NCBI RefSeq assembly: GCF_902167145.1
Contig: NC_050097.1
Coordinates: 229,233,034 to 229,297,033, forward strand
Direction of reading: 5' to 3'
DNA: 64,000 nucleotides
DNA from: Zea mays
Taxonomy: Eukaryota; Streptophyta; Magnoliopsida; Poales; Poaceae
The notes below the pieces were generated by a model. It was not told where the DNA came from. It saw only the letters and a program-made list of their open reading frames with translations, and made no database searches. This document shows positions 34,924-45,856 of the stretch, in pieces. A program made the position numbers and the translations under genes. The first letter of the stretch is position 1, and each line of letters opens with the position of its first letter.

Positions 34924-36972
34924 CCAGAGTAGCTCGGACGATGAATCAACAGAAGTGTATGCTGCTAAGATGGTTTGGCCAAAGCAGGCCAAATCTTCAG
35001 TTTGTTCCTCTTTGCAGCCGGTTCAAAAGAAATGACAAGAAGAGGTTAAATTTACATTTAATGTTGGCAAATGTGATAAAATATTTGATGAATTACTAAA
35101 AACGACAACATTAAAACAAAACATATTATTCCATCTGTCGGCGAACTCAAGCGTCGCGCTTATTGCAAGTGGCACAATTCATTTTCTCATGCCACTAATG
35201 ATTGTAATGTATTTCGACGGCATATTCAATCGGCCATTAACGAGGGTCCATTGTAATTTCAAGAAATACTAGTGGACATAAAGCCCTTTCCAATGAATAT
35301 GATCAACTTTGATTATAAAAAAGTTTTGGTTCGTCCTAGCGCAACCGATAAGGGCAAGGGCAAGGAGATCATCATCGGCGATGCACGACAGGCCGATGAA
35401 AATGCCAAAATTTCTTGCAGAAAGTGGTGATAGAAAAGACCCCTGATGGAGGGGAGACATTAAAGATCAACATCACGACCTCCAACACTGGGCGGGTATA
35501 GGCAGGCGGCCAGGCGTGGGCCCCTATTCTACACACTACGGACGGTCCAACGCGCAGACACGGACTGTTCGGGACACCGTCGGACAGTCCGGTAGGTCAG
35601 GCGGACGGTCTGGCAGTGCTTAGCAGCAGCGACGACCACATATATTCAAACCTCGATGACTAGAAATAGGTACGTGGAAGACAAACACATTTAAGGCATC
35701 TGGTTGACTAGTCAAAACAGGCCCGACCTTTGATCAGTTACTATCTAAATATGTGAAAAAAAAGGCCAGCCCAAGCGACTGGCCAGCAAAGCGACCTCGC
35801 TCACCTACCCAGGAGCGATAATAGGTAAGACTGATTGGGTCATCTCACCAATCAGAGGAGACAACACATCACCATATTCATCTAAGACCTAATGTACCTA
35901 CATGGACACCTCCACCACCATACCCACCTGTGCCATATCAATATGCATACCTAACGCCACCTTATATCCCAAATCAAATGTGGGGTATGCCACCATATCC
36001 ATACAGGATGCCACAATACCTCGCTCGGGGGGCACCCCAAACTTATGTATTTGATAGGTTGGCACCTCCAGTACAAGACTAATTGAGTGCACCTCAATCA
36101 AGTCACCAGGCACAGGTCCAACAAGATTGCCAGACTACTCGGCCGCAAAGGCTGACCAATCCTGCAGGGGAGCATAGAGAGGAAATGTCTATAGCCACCA
36201 AAAGAACGACAAGAGGAGACATAATCGAAATAGGCGCAACAGATGTCATCATACAGGGGAACAATGAAGGACCGATGATTTTTAGTAAATCGGCCAAGAC
36301 AGGTTAGGAAGAAGACATGGGAACAACTAGCAAAGCAGTCGACCTGAAACACTCCATGCCCCGATGGTGCCCATTAGGACTGACACGGTCTCAAAAGCGC
36401 AAGTTGCAGAGCCCGAGAGCAAAAGAGAGCAAGGAAAAAGAGGGAGAAAAATATTTAATGTCCACAGTACCCACCACAAAAGAGGTGGAGACCAAAGGCC
36501 ATTGAAGCAAATCAAATGGCCACAAAAATAGAAGACAAAACAACAACTGCATAGTTCCCTGTAGGTACGGTGACTAAAGCCAGACTATCCAGATTGATCC
36601 TAGATCGTCTGACTTTCGAGTCCAGACCGTCCACGCCTTGCTAGAATGCCTCTGACGATGCACCAACACCTATGGAGGAAGATAAAGTCGAGGAGGATGA
36701 CCTACAAGGAGAGGATTTGGTCGACTATGGAGCCTCGCCAGAGCACCAGGTGTGGATGTAAATGTGATTATGTTCTCAGTCAATTGCACTATTATCGGTG
36801 ATGATGAACCTGTCGTTTCTCAATTTGATTTTGGTCCTAAAGAGGCCACCTTCACTAAGCCAAAATAATCATTCAACCACTTAAAGCTGCTCTTTGTGCG
36901 GTCATATCGATGGAATACTGATTGCTAAGATGTTGGTAGATGGTGGGTGACCATGAATTAATGTCTCACTAA

Positions 36973-37425
36973 TTGTACAAAAAATTAGAGAAGCAGGATG
37001 ATGAACTAGTAAAGACTAACATGATGCTCAGTGGTGTTGGGATCGACAATTCGATTAAAGCCAATGGAGTCACGTTCATTGAGTTAACCATCACGACCAA
37101 GACCCATGCTGTTGCTTTCTTCGTCGCCGACATAGAAGGAAGTTATAATCTAATCTTAAGTAGAGATTGGATCCATGCAAATCAATATGGACCTTCTACT
37201 TTACATCAAATGATGTTGCAATGGATAGGTAATGATATAGAACAAGTACATGCTGATGTATCAGCTTGCATTGTCGTGGCCGATGCCCCTATACTTTGGA
37301 CGTATGAGACTGGCACATGTCTCACAGGAGTTGATTTTTCAGATTATAAATTCATAAGTTTAGATAGGAAAGGCTTCATTCCTGTAATGCTAGAGCCGAT
37401 GCAGAATCAGCTAAATCCCATGTAA
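36973..37425 (+). pseudogene. Gypsy aspartic protease-like fragment
   Basis: An open frame of 150 codons resembles the pepsin-like retroviral protease domain of grass gypsy elements. It starts YKKLEKQDDELVKTNMMLSG, has FFVADIEGSYNLILSRDWIH where relatives carry ILGRDWIH, and continues STLHQMMLQWIG. The catalytic Asp-Thr/Ser-Gly triad is expected upstream, around 36940-36960, where the frame is already broken (GGG* near the old DGG). Non-functional relic. Confidence 0.6.
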
Positions 37426-37430
37426 AGGTT

Positions 37431-38033
37431 AAATAATGAGTACATCCAAAGAGAGCATACCGCAGGTCGCGGACAATCCGGCCAGCTGACGGTCCGAGGT
37501 AGAACAGGAAGAGTCGTAGGGCTCAGCTCCTATAGCGGACACTCCGGCCCCTGAGGCCAGACGGTTCGGCCTCTAAGGCCGGACAGTTCGGCTACTGCTA
37601 GAGAGTGCCACAACACGAGAGTGTCATGGACGCCACTCAGGGACAGGGCTAGGTAGGGGGACACTTTGACAAAGGGCTCTAGGGATGGGGGCATCAGGAA
37701 CAAGCGGCACGGGGCACCTAGGAACGCGATGTCGGGTAGAACAACTGACAGACCTCGAGGAAAAGGGTGTCGGGCAGATGTAGATGCGGTGCGAGAGCGT
37801 TGGGCAAAACAAGCGAGGGACTCCCGAGGAATGGGGCGTGGGGCAGATGTGGTGTGGTAATTCTAAGGAAAGGGGCATCGAGAAGATGCCACGCAGGAGC
37901 TGAGACAACAATGGCAACGACGTTGGGATCTGAGAGGGTCAAAGCATAGTGAGGGAAAGGCTCACAAGCACGACTAAAGAGGATGAAGGGAAGGTAGATG
38001 AAAAGGAAATGAGAAAATAATCCATTTTAATAA
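37431..38033. other. GC-rich spacer, no gene recognised
   Basis: Repeated GGACGGTCCG-like motifs continue the gypsy texture to about 37610. A purine-rich stretch (37620-37980) with no supported gene precedes the copia LTR. Confidence 0.4.
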
Positions 38034-39589
38034 TGTATTGGTGATTAATGACCAACGCAACATATTGGGCTAACTAGTTGGCTAAGTGTATGGGCGCAGG
38101 TTCACTCAAGTGCAAATTGAAGCATCCAAGTCCAACTGAGCTCAAACAAGGCTAGAAAGTGCAACATTTTGAAAATGAAAAAATAATGAAGTTTGAACCT
38201 TTGAATATGTCGTGTACACCTTTTGGTAGGTTTTGGCACTTTGGTTTGCTCGCTAACTCAGCTTTTAGTGAAAGTGCCATTTTGGAGTTGTTTTGAGCTG
38301 AAACGGGACTTATACAAAGAAGATGATCTAAAGGTATGAATATGTGACTTAGACAAGTTGACCAAACTCTAAATGTGTTTGTCTAATCATAGTAAAGCCT
38401 GCAAGATCAACAAACTTGATCTGGAGAAGTTTTGATCAAAAGAGAAAAAACTATGTTGTTCTCTGGCTCACTGGACCGGTCCAATGGTGTACCAGACCGT
38501 TTGTCTAGAGTTCCCTTTATAAGGGCTTCTGTGGCCTAGCACACCAGCCCTGTCCAGTGGTGCACCAGACCACTTTAGCAGAGTGCATTACAGAAGGGTC
38601 TAAGTGGCCTGACGCACTAGACCAGTCTGGTGGTGCGCCAGACCACTTTTCCAGAGAGGACAAAGAAGAAACTGAAAGCCTCTGGCACACCAGCCTCGTT
38701 TGGTGCTACACCAGACCTCGACTATTCAACAAATACTTCGGGCTCCAATGTGCATCTCCAATGGCTACTTGACATGTGGCAGTTCGATGGTTGACCGGAT
38801 CGGTCTGGTGCCGACTGGATTTGGAAAGCACCAATCAGGATCCTAGGGAGGCTGCCATTGTTTCCGGTCCAGTGCGCCAGCCAAGAGGATATCTGAGTAG
38901 AATTCCAACAACCACTAGTTATGGGTTTTGGGTTATAAATATCCCTTAACCAGCCTCCTCTCCACACCAAGTGACTCAAGAGCTAGTACATCATTCCTAT
39001 GCATTAGACAAACACGCCGAAGTGATCCAAGCACTTATTCTCATGAGATAGAGCTGTGCTGCTACGTGCGCTTGTGTTCTCGTTATTTGGTGGTGTTCTT
39101 TTGCTCTTATGTGTGTTTTACTTCTCCCTCTTAATATTCATTGGAGTTATAACTCCCGTTAACTTGTGTACAACTGCAAGAGACTTTTATTCGTAGAGAT
39201 CCTTGCGAAGAGATACTATAAGGAAGATCTATGGCCTCAAGTTGACCTTTGGAGCACTTGAGAAGTATTGAATGCAACCCTCGTTCTTTGGAACACCACA
39301 ACATGGATGTAGGCAATCATTTGAGGCTTGGCTGAACCACGGTAAAAATTGTCGTGTCTTGTGTGCTTCATTTTTCTATGATTTAGTCTTCCTCTCTTAA
39401 GTTCTTGATCTTCACTTGAATTTTGCCCTTGAACTAATTCTGCAATTAAGTTGGGCATCAAGTGCAAGAACTTCTCTCACTTCTCTCTTGGATCTCGGCT
39501 TTGAGCTAACCACTAATTTGGGTCCAAGTTTGTTTTAACTTGTAAATTTTCAGGTGTCACCTATTCACCCCCCCTCTAGATGACTATCA
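38034..39589 (+). mobile_element. Copia-type LTR, first copy
   Basis: Starts TGTATTGGTGATTAATGACC and ends CACCCCCCCTCTAGATGACTATCA, the start and end typical of grass Ty1/copia LTRs. It is about 1.56 kb and aligns with 39826-42152. The internal stretch 39590-39825 has the short gag-like IPRNSNAQLLSIHLGKPSHF and then breaks off at the next LTR, so almost the whole coding region is missing. Confidence 0.75.
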
Positions 39590-39825
39590 AGAAGATCATC
39601 TACTATGAGACAAATTTTTCTACATCATCGTCCACGTTAAACAAGGAAGAGTCCTCCCCTAAGCATCGCTAAAAGACGGTTAAACAAAATTATTATGAAA
39701 TGTCTTTTAATTATTCTCACATTCCTAGAAATTCAAATGCTCAATTACTTTCCATCCATCTTGGTAAACCATCTCACTTCGATGGTGAGATGAAAGGTAA
39801 ATGGGCAAAAAAACCATTTCCATAT

Positions 39826-42152
39826 TGTTTTGGTGATTAATGTTCAACACAACACATTGGACTAATTAGTTGGTAAGTCTATGAGCATAGGTTCAATCGA
39901 TTGCAAATTGAAGGAATTGAAGTTCAAATCAGCTCAAACAAAGCGAGGAAGTGCAACTTTTTGTGAAAGGGTAAACAGTAAGATTTGAACCTTTGAATAA
40001 GTTGCATACACCTATTAGAAGGTTTTCGGCACTTTGGTTTGCTCTCTAACTTAGTTTCTAGCAAAAGTGTCATATTGGACTTGTTTTGAGAAGAAACATG
40101 ACTTAAGGAGAGAACTTGAGCTCAAGGTATGAAACTATGACTTAGACTTGGTAGACATGCTCTATTCAAGTTTGTTTAAGTCATAGAAGCTTCCAAGACT
40201 AGCCAATTCATAGTGTCGGCACGGATCTAGGCGCCAATCATTTGGAGTTATTCCACTTGGCGGACTCTCTACGGCGACACGGACGGTTCGCGGCCTAGGG
40301 CCGGACAGTCTGCGACCTGGCAGAAGGAGCGGGTTTCCCTGTGCCAAGCCAGATGGTCCATGCCTGGTGTCTAGACGGCCTGCATGTGTGTAGGGAAACC
40401 CGCTCTGCCACCAGGTCGTGGACCATTTTGGCCTAGGCCGCGGACCATCCGCGCTGCCACAGAGAGCTCGCCAAGCAGAACAACTCCTAGCGATTGGTGC
40501 CCAGATCAGTGTCAACACATTTTTTGGCGACTCTGCTGGGGAAACTAAGGTTGGATCTATTAGATCGGCCCCATATGACTGGTCCAAGGGATAACTCCGA
40601 TCTCTCCCCAAGCAATATCATCAAACCAACTACGGACGACCTATCGATTGAAGAATATCAGAGGCTGGAAGATGCTAGGAAAATCTGAACTCGATGAGTT
40701 GTTCTTGGCTGATTTCAAGGTCAATCGAAATCAGAAGCTCATTCGACAGAGGGAATACAACCTGATGAATCTTCTCCCCACTGCACTCGAACCCACTATA
40801 AGTAAATCTGATGACATCCATGCTCTTCCACCATGTCCTCGCACGAGTGTGTGTCCTAGGTGTAAGCCACCATGGCTAGTCATCCGGTTGCTCCGGTCTG
40901 TTAGTGAAGACCCAACACTCGTCCTTCACCACTCTCGGTCCATCAGCATGAGCCCGCATGCCTCAGTCGTCGACCACTGTCCCTATGATCCACATCTGCA
41001 CACCACAAGCCGACTGACATGGTTGCACAAGCATAATCTCACACTCTGGTCAGTCCACTGACTACCCTAGAGTGCTACCCATTGATAATCACTCATCATC
41101 AACCTGAACCACAAGGGACAAGTCAACCTTGTGTTCGCACTGGCGCACTGGACCAATATGATGGTGTGCCAGACCACTTTTCTAGAGAGGGCTAAAGAAG
41201 AAATCGAAAGCCTCTAGCACACTGGCCTAGTCCGGTGGTGCATCGGACCTCGAAGGTTCAATAGCTACTTCGGGCTCTAATGGCTACTTGACACGTGGCG
41301 GTCCAGTGGTTCATCGAACCGGTTCAATGTTGACTGGATTGGGAAAGCACTAATTAGGATCTTGGGGAGGCTACTACTGTTCTCAGTTCAGTGGTGCACC
41401 ATACTGGTCTGGTGCACCATACTGGTCTGGTGCACTAGCCGAGAGGAGATATGAGAAAAATTTCACCAACGACTAGTTGGGGGTTTGGGGCTAAAAATAG
41501 CCCCCCTAACCAGCCTCCTCCCCACACCAATTCACTCAAGAGCTAGTACATCATCCCTACACATTAGAGAAACATGCTGAAGTGATCCAAGTGCTTATTC
41601 TCGTGAGATAGAGTTGTGCTACTACGTGCACATGTGTTCTTGTTCTTTGGTGGTGTTCTTTTGCTCTTGTGTGTGTTCTACTTCTCCCTCTTGTTGTTCA
41701 TTGGAGTTCTAACTCCCATTAAATTGTGTATGACTACAAGAGACTCCAATTTGTGGACATCCTTGCGAGGAGATACTATAAAGAAGATTTGTGGCCTCAA
41801 GTTGATCTTTAGATCACTTGAGAAGAGTTGAGTGTAGCCCTCGTCCTTTAGGATACCATAACGTGGATTTAGGCAATCATTTGAGGCTTTGTTGAACCAC
41901 GGTAAAAATCATCATGTCTTGTTTGCTTTATTTTTCTGTGATTTAGTCTTTCTCTCTAAGTTCTTGATCTTCACTTGAATTTTTGTCCTTGAACTAATTC
42001 TGCAATCAAGTTGGACATCAAGTGCAAGAACTTCTCTTAGTTCTTTTACTCTCTTGGATCTTGCCTTTGAGCTAACCACTAATTTGGGTCCAAGTTTGTT
42101 TTAAGTTATGAATTTTCATGTATCACCTATTCACCCCTCCAGGTGACTATCA
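39826..42152 (+). mobile_element. Copia-type LTR, second copy, split by a gypsy fragment
   Basis: Starts TGTTTTGGTGATTAATG and ends CACCCCTCCAGGTGACTATCA. It follows the first copy closely except for an extra block near 40213-41136. The outer flanks (AATAA before 38034, ACAGA after 42152) do not match, so the pair is not a clean element with its original duplication. Confidence 0.72.
40213..41136 (+). mobile_element. Gypsy LTR-leader fragment nested in copia LTR
   Basis: It contains CGGACCATCCGCG motifs, then GATTGGTGCCCAGATC, the leader GGCGACTCTGCTGGGG and a short gag start, in the same order as 32460-32900. It therefore belongs to the same gypsy family. Borders are taken from where the copia alignment stops and resumes. 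Confidence 0.6.
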
Positions 42153-42689
42153 ACAGAAGTGTCAGGTCGTGCAAAGATCAAATAGCACGCACACTTAGTA
42201 ATGGCTTAAACAAAAAACTATACCAATCTAGCGAGTGAAGTCTTTCAAAAGTGCCAATATAGCGAGGTCTCGCTGCAGAGTACCAATGGAAGAGAGTATC
42301 ACAATCACAAAAAATCTCCAAGGACAGGGAAAGAGGACTAAGGCACGTTTGGATGTTTTGCTAGCAGAGTATGAAAAACCATGGTATTTAAATATCATGG
42401 TTTTCACATGGTCCTTACATCGATACCATGATTGTTCAATACTCCACTAAAACCATTACACTTTTAAGTACTATTTGGTTTCACAACATGTTAACTACTA
42501 AATTACCAATTCAAATCACATATCAGTTTTGCTGTTTAAGAACAAGTTTGCAACGTAACAGTTTGATAAATGTCATACCAATTCAATATCACAAATTCTA
42601 GCCACAAACTTATACCCAACCATATATGACAACAAGCTAGAATAATATCTAATTCAGTCTTCCAATAGCACAAAATGGGTGGCTTCTAC
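42153..42689. other. Intergenic, no gene recognised
   Basis: AT-rich sequence between the copia LTR and the hAT pair. A CATGGTATTTAAATATCATGG-like imperfect palindrome occurs around 42371-42400. No gene. Confidence 0.4.
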
Positions 42690-43517
42690 TAGGGATGACA
42701 ATTTAACCTGCATGGCCAAAGTTTCGCAAGTGTGGGTGCAGGTTTCTATTTCAATTCGCGGACGACTTGCACTTGATCCGAAATTTGATTCATTCTTTAT
42801 TTTACGCAAAATTAATTAAGAAACAATAGTAAATTTTTTGAATAAATAACTTGGCTAATGATTATGAAATGTTTTGTTGCTGTTCAACATATGAAGGCTT
42901 AAAATCAGTAGATATAACAATTATTATTGGTACTTAATTGCTTATAGGTGAATTATTATTTAACAGTATACACTGAGTAAAAACCCACGGGTGACATGAA
43001 ACTCACTTGAAACCGGACAGGTTCAGGTGCGGGTGTGGAAATGCACTTGTGGGTACTAGAGATGGCCAAACAGGCCGCCCGGCCCGCCAGGCACAGTTAG
43101 AAAACCAAGCCGGGTCGTCTAAGCACGCGGGCTCAATTTTCTATCTGAGCCAGGTCCGCAGCAGGCCTAAACGGCCCGGCCCGGCCCGTTTAGCACGAAA
43201 AAAGCGGGTCGAAAAGCGGGCTATGCGGGCCGGTAAGCACATTTTAGTGTAAAAAAGCGGGCTTAACAGTCTTAGAGTTAAACGGGGCGTGCCGGGCTAG
43301 CCCACCGTGCCTAGTTTCCTGTCCGAGCCCGGCCGCTTATTCATGCCGGGCTCGGACCGGGCCCAAACAGCGGGCTTCGTGTCGGGCTCGCGGGCCTCGT
43401 GCTTATTGGCCATCTATAGTGGGTACAATCAATAGCGTGTTTAGGTAGACTTTACGGGATGCAGTTGCGGGCAGGTTTTTTTGCACCCGATCCGAATCCG
43501 AACCATTGCCATCCCTA
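42690..43517. mobile_element. Outer hAT-like element
   Basis: Left end TAGGGATGACAATTTAACC; right end GGTTCGGATTCGG in inverse, closing with GCCATCCCTA. Motifs GCGGGTG/GCGGGCAG recur near the ends. The flanking 8-mers do not match. It is interrupted by a second hAT at 43057-43418. Confidence 0.6.
43057..43418. mobile_element. Inner hAT element with perfect 8-bp TSD
   Basis: Ends TAGAGATGGCCAA and, inverted, TATAGATGGCCAA bound 362 bp. The flanks are GTGGGTAC (43049-43056 and 43419-43426), an exact 8-bp duplication. The interior is almost entirely GCGGGC/GCCCGG-type motif in both orientations. It has no coding capacity. Confidence 0.9.
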
Positions 43518-44072
43518 GATATAAGCAAGTATACACAGGAATACCAACATTTTTTTCCGGTAAGAAACGAGATCCATAAAAACGGTGAGGAAAAAAGCTT
43601 CCCCTATTTTCGTTCCCATAATCGTCATATTTTCCTGTATTTGATTCTATTAAGCTTTGTTCGGTTATTTCTATTTAACATAGATTGGATAGGATTGAAA
43701 AAAAATATGAAAAACTTTGACTTGCTATAGATTCAAACCCACATAATCCCGTCCAATTTATATGGATTGAGAGCAAAACGAACAAACCCTTAGTTGTTTT
43801 CTCGCGGATATGATATAATACATACGGTGGGTTTATCTAGTATATTGTGTCGATCCGTACGACATTTTCTGTAATGTTTTCATACCTACATAAGTCGTGA
43901 TCCATCAAAGCTAGTCTCTTCCTCCCGCCGTATCAAAAAGGTATAAGGACCCAAAGTACTAAGTAATTAGAAATCAATAGAATAATCAATTTTAAATGAG
44001 TTATGCATCTTTTTAGAGTATGCTAGTTGTAAAAACTGTACTATAAATAATATATTTCTATACTATACTTAA
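43518..44072. other. Intergenic, no gene recognised
   Basis: Between the outer hAT and the repeated anonymous segment. AT-rich, with no supported gene or transposon terminus. Confidence 0.4.
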
Positions 44073-44124
44073 AGCAAGCACCAGTTTCAACGGTCGTCAC
44101 GCGTCCTCTTTTTACAAATAATCC

Positions 44125-45796
44125 TGTCGGGGACCATAATTAGGGGTACCCTTAAGACGCATAATTCTCAGCTGGTAACCCCCATCAGCATAAAACTGCA
44201 AAGGCCTGATGGGTGCGATTAAGTCAGGGATCAGTCCATACGAGCGACTCGATCACGCCTCGCCCGAGCCTAGCCTCGGGCAAGGGCAGCCGACCCCGAG
44301 GGATTTCCGTCTCGCCCGAGGCCCCCCTTTAACGGCGGACACATCTCCGGCTCGCCCGAGGCCTTGCCTTCGCTAAGAAGCAACCCTGACTAAATCGCCG
44401 CGCCGACCGACCGAGTCGCAGGAGCATTTAACGCAAAGGTAGCCTGACACCTTTATCCTGACGCGCGCCCCCCGGCAGAGCCGAAGTGACCGCCGTCACT
44501 TCGCCGCTCCACTGACCGGTCTGACAGAAGGACAGCGCCGCCTGCGCCACTCCGACTGCAGTGCCACTTGACAGAGTGAGACTGACAGGCAGTCAGGCCC
44601 TGCCAAAGGCGCCATAGGAAACTCCGCTCCGCCCGACCCAGGGCTCGGACTCGGGCTAAGCCCCGGAAGACGGTGAACTCCGCTCCGCCCGAACCAGGGC
44701 TCGGACTCAGGCTAAGCCCCGGAAGACGGCGAACTCCGCTCCGCCCGACCCAGGGCTCGGACTCGGGCTAAGCCCCGGAAGACGGCGAACTCCGCTCCGC
44801 CCGACCCAGGGCTCGGACTCGAGCTAAGCCCCGGAAGACGGCGAACTCCGCTCCGCCCGACCTAGGGCTCGGACTCGGGCTAAGCCCCGGAAGACGGCGA
44901 ACTCCGCTCCGCCCGACCCAGGGCTCGGACTCGGGCTCAGCCCCAGAAGAAGACGAACTCCGCTTCGCCCGACCCCAGGGCTCGGACTCCGCCCTGGCCT
45001 CTGCCGAACGACCTCCGCCTCGCCCGACCCAGGGGCTCGGGCTCGGCCTCGGCCATGGAAGACAGACTCGACCTCGGCTTCGGAGGAACCTCCACGTCGC
45101 CCGACCTAGGGCACAGGCCCGCCACGTCAACAGGAAGCGCCATCATCACCCTACCCCGAGCCGACTCGGGCCACAGAGAACAAGACCGGTGTCCCATCTG
45201 GCTAGCTCCGCCAGATAGGCAATGATGGCGCCCCGCAAGCCCTGTGACGACGGCGGCTCTCAGCTCCCTTACGGAAGTAGGGGGGACGTCAGCAAGGACT
45301 CGACCGCTCCGACAGCTGTCCCTCCGCCAGGCTCCATTGCTCCTCCGACAGCCACGACATCACACTAGCAGGGTGCCAAGATCTCTCCGGCTGCCACATT
45401 GGCATGTACTTAGGGCGCTCTCTCCCTCCGCTAGACACGTAGCACTCTGCTACATCCCCATTGTACACCTGGATCCTCTCCTTGCGCCTATAAAAGGAAG
45501 GACCAGGGCCTTCTTAGAGAAGGTTGGCCACGCGGGGACGAGGACGGGACAGGCGCTCTCTTGGGGCCGCTCGCTTCCCTCACCCGCGTGGACGCTTGTA
45601 ACCCCCTACTGCAAGCGCACCCGACCTGGGCGCGGGACGAACACGAAGGCCGCGGGATTTCCACCTCTCTCACGCCCGTCTCCGACCACCTCGCTTCCCC
45701 CCTTCGCGCTCGCCCACGCGCTCGACCCATCTGGGCTGGGGCACGCGGCACACTCACTCGTCGGCTTAGGGACCCCCCGGTCTCGAGACGCCGACA
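44125..45796 (+). repeat. 5' LTR of the Huck-type element
   Basis: 1672 bp. Promoter TATA box TATAAAAG at 45489-45496. A minisatellite of about 55 bp (GAACTCCGCTCCGCCCGACC start) occupies about 44624-44980, with six full units plus a divergent one. It differs from the 3' LTR by only scattered changes and one fewer repeat unit, so the insertion is young. Confidence 0.93.
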
Positions 45797-45798
45797 GT

Positions 45799-45816
45799 TG
45801 GCGCGCCAGGTAGGGG
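45799..45816 (+). promoter_or_regulatory. Primer-binding site
   Basis: TGGCGCGCCAGGTAGGGG starts two bases after the 5' LTR. TGG at its start pairs with the CCA end of a tRNA. The exact tRNA was not identified. Confidence 0.8.
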
Positions 45817-45856
45817 TCTGCTGCGTGCTAACGAACAGCTTCCCGTCAAGCTCCAG

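Larger units (their letters stand above)
32004..37430 (+). mobile_element. Decayed Ty3/gypsy retrotransposon (LTR, gag, protease)
   Basis: An LTR of about 630 bp starts TGTTGAGAACC at 32004, with CCTATATATAATACAG as its promoter (about 32201). It is followed by a leader with TTGGCGCCAACAC and GACTCCGCTGGGG. A gag-like frame appears in pieces: DLVDLVALRQGKDESVNDYI near 34110-34180, then an arginine-rich and CKWHNSF-like segment to about 35270. The protease follows at 36973-37425. Frames are broken by many stops. RT, integrase and a 3' LTR were not found. Non-coding spacers here are rich in CGGACGGTCC motifs. Confidence 0.7.

Noticed and set aside
38034..42152. A single intact copia element made from the two LTRs.
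   Set aside because: The internal part is only about 236 bp, the flanking 5-mers differ, and no PBS/PPT pair was found.
44768..45197. Minus-strand repetitive open frames in the LTR (also 56475-56904).
   Set aside because: They are translations of the 55-bp minisatellite and occur in both LTRs; no gene.
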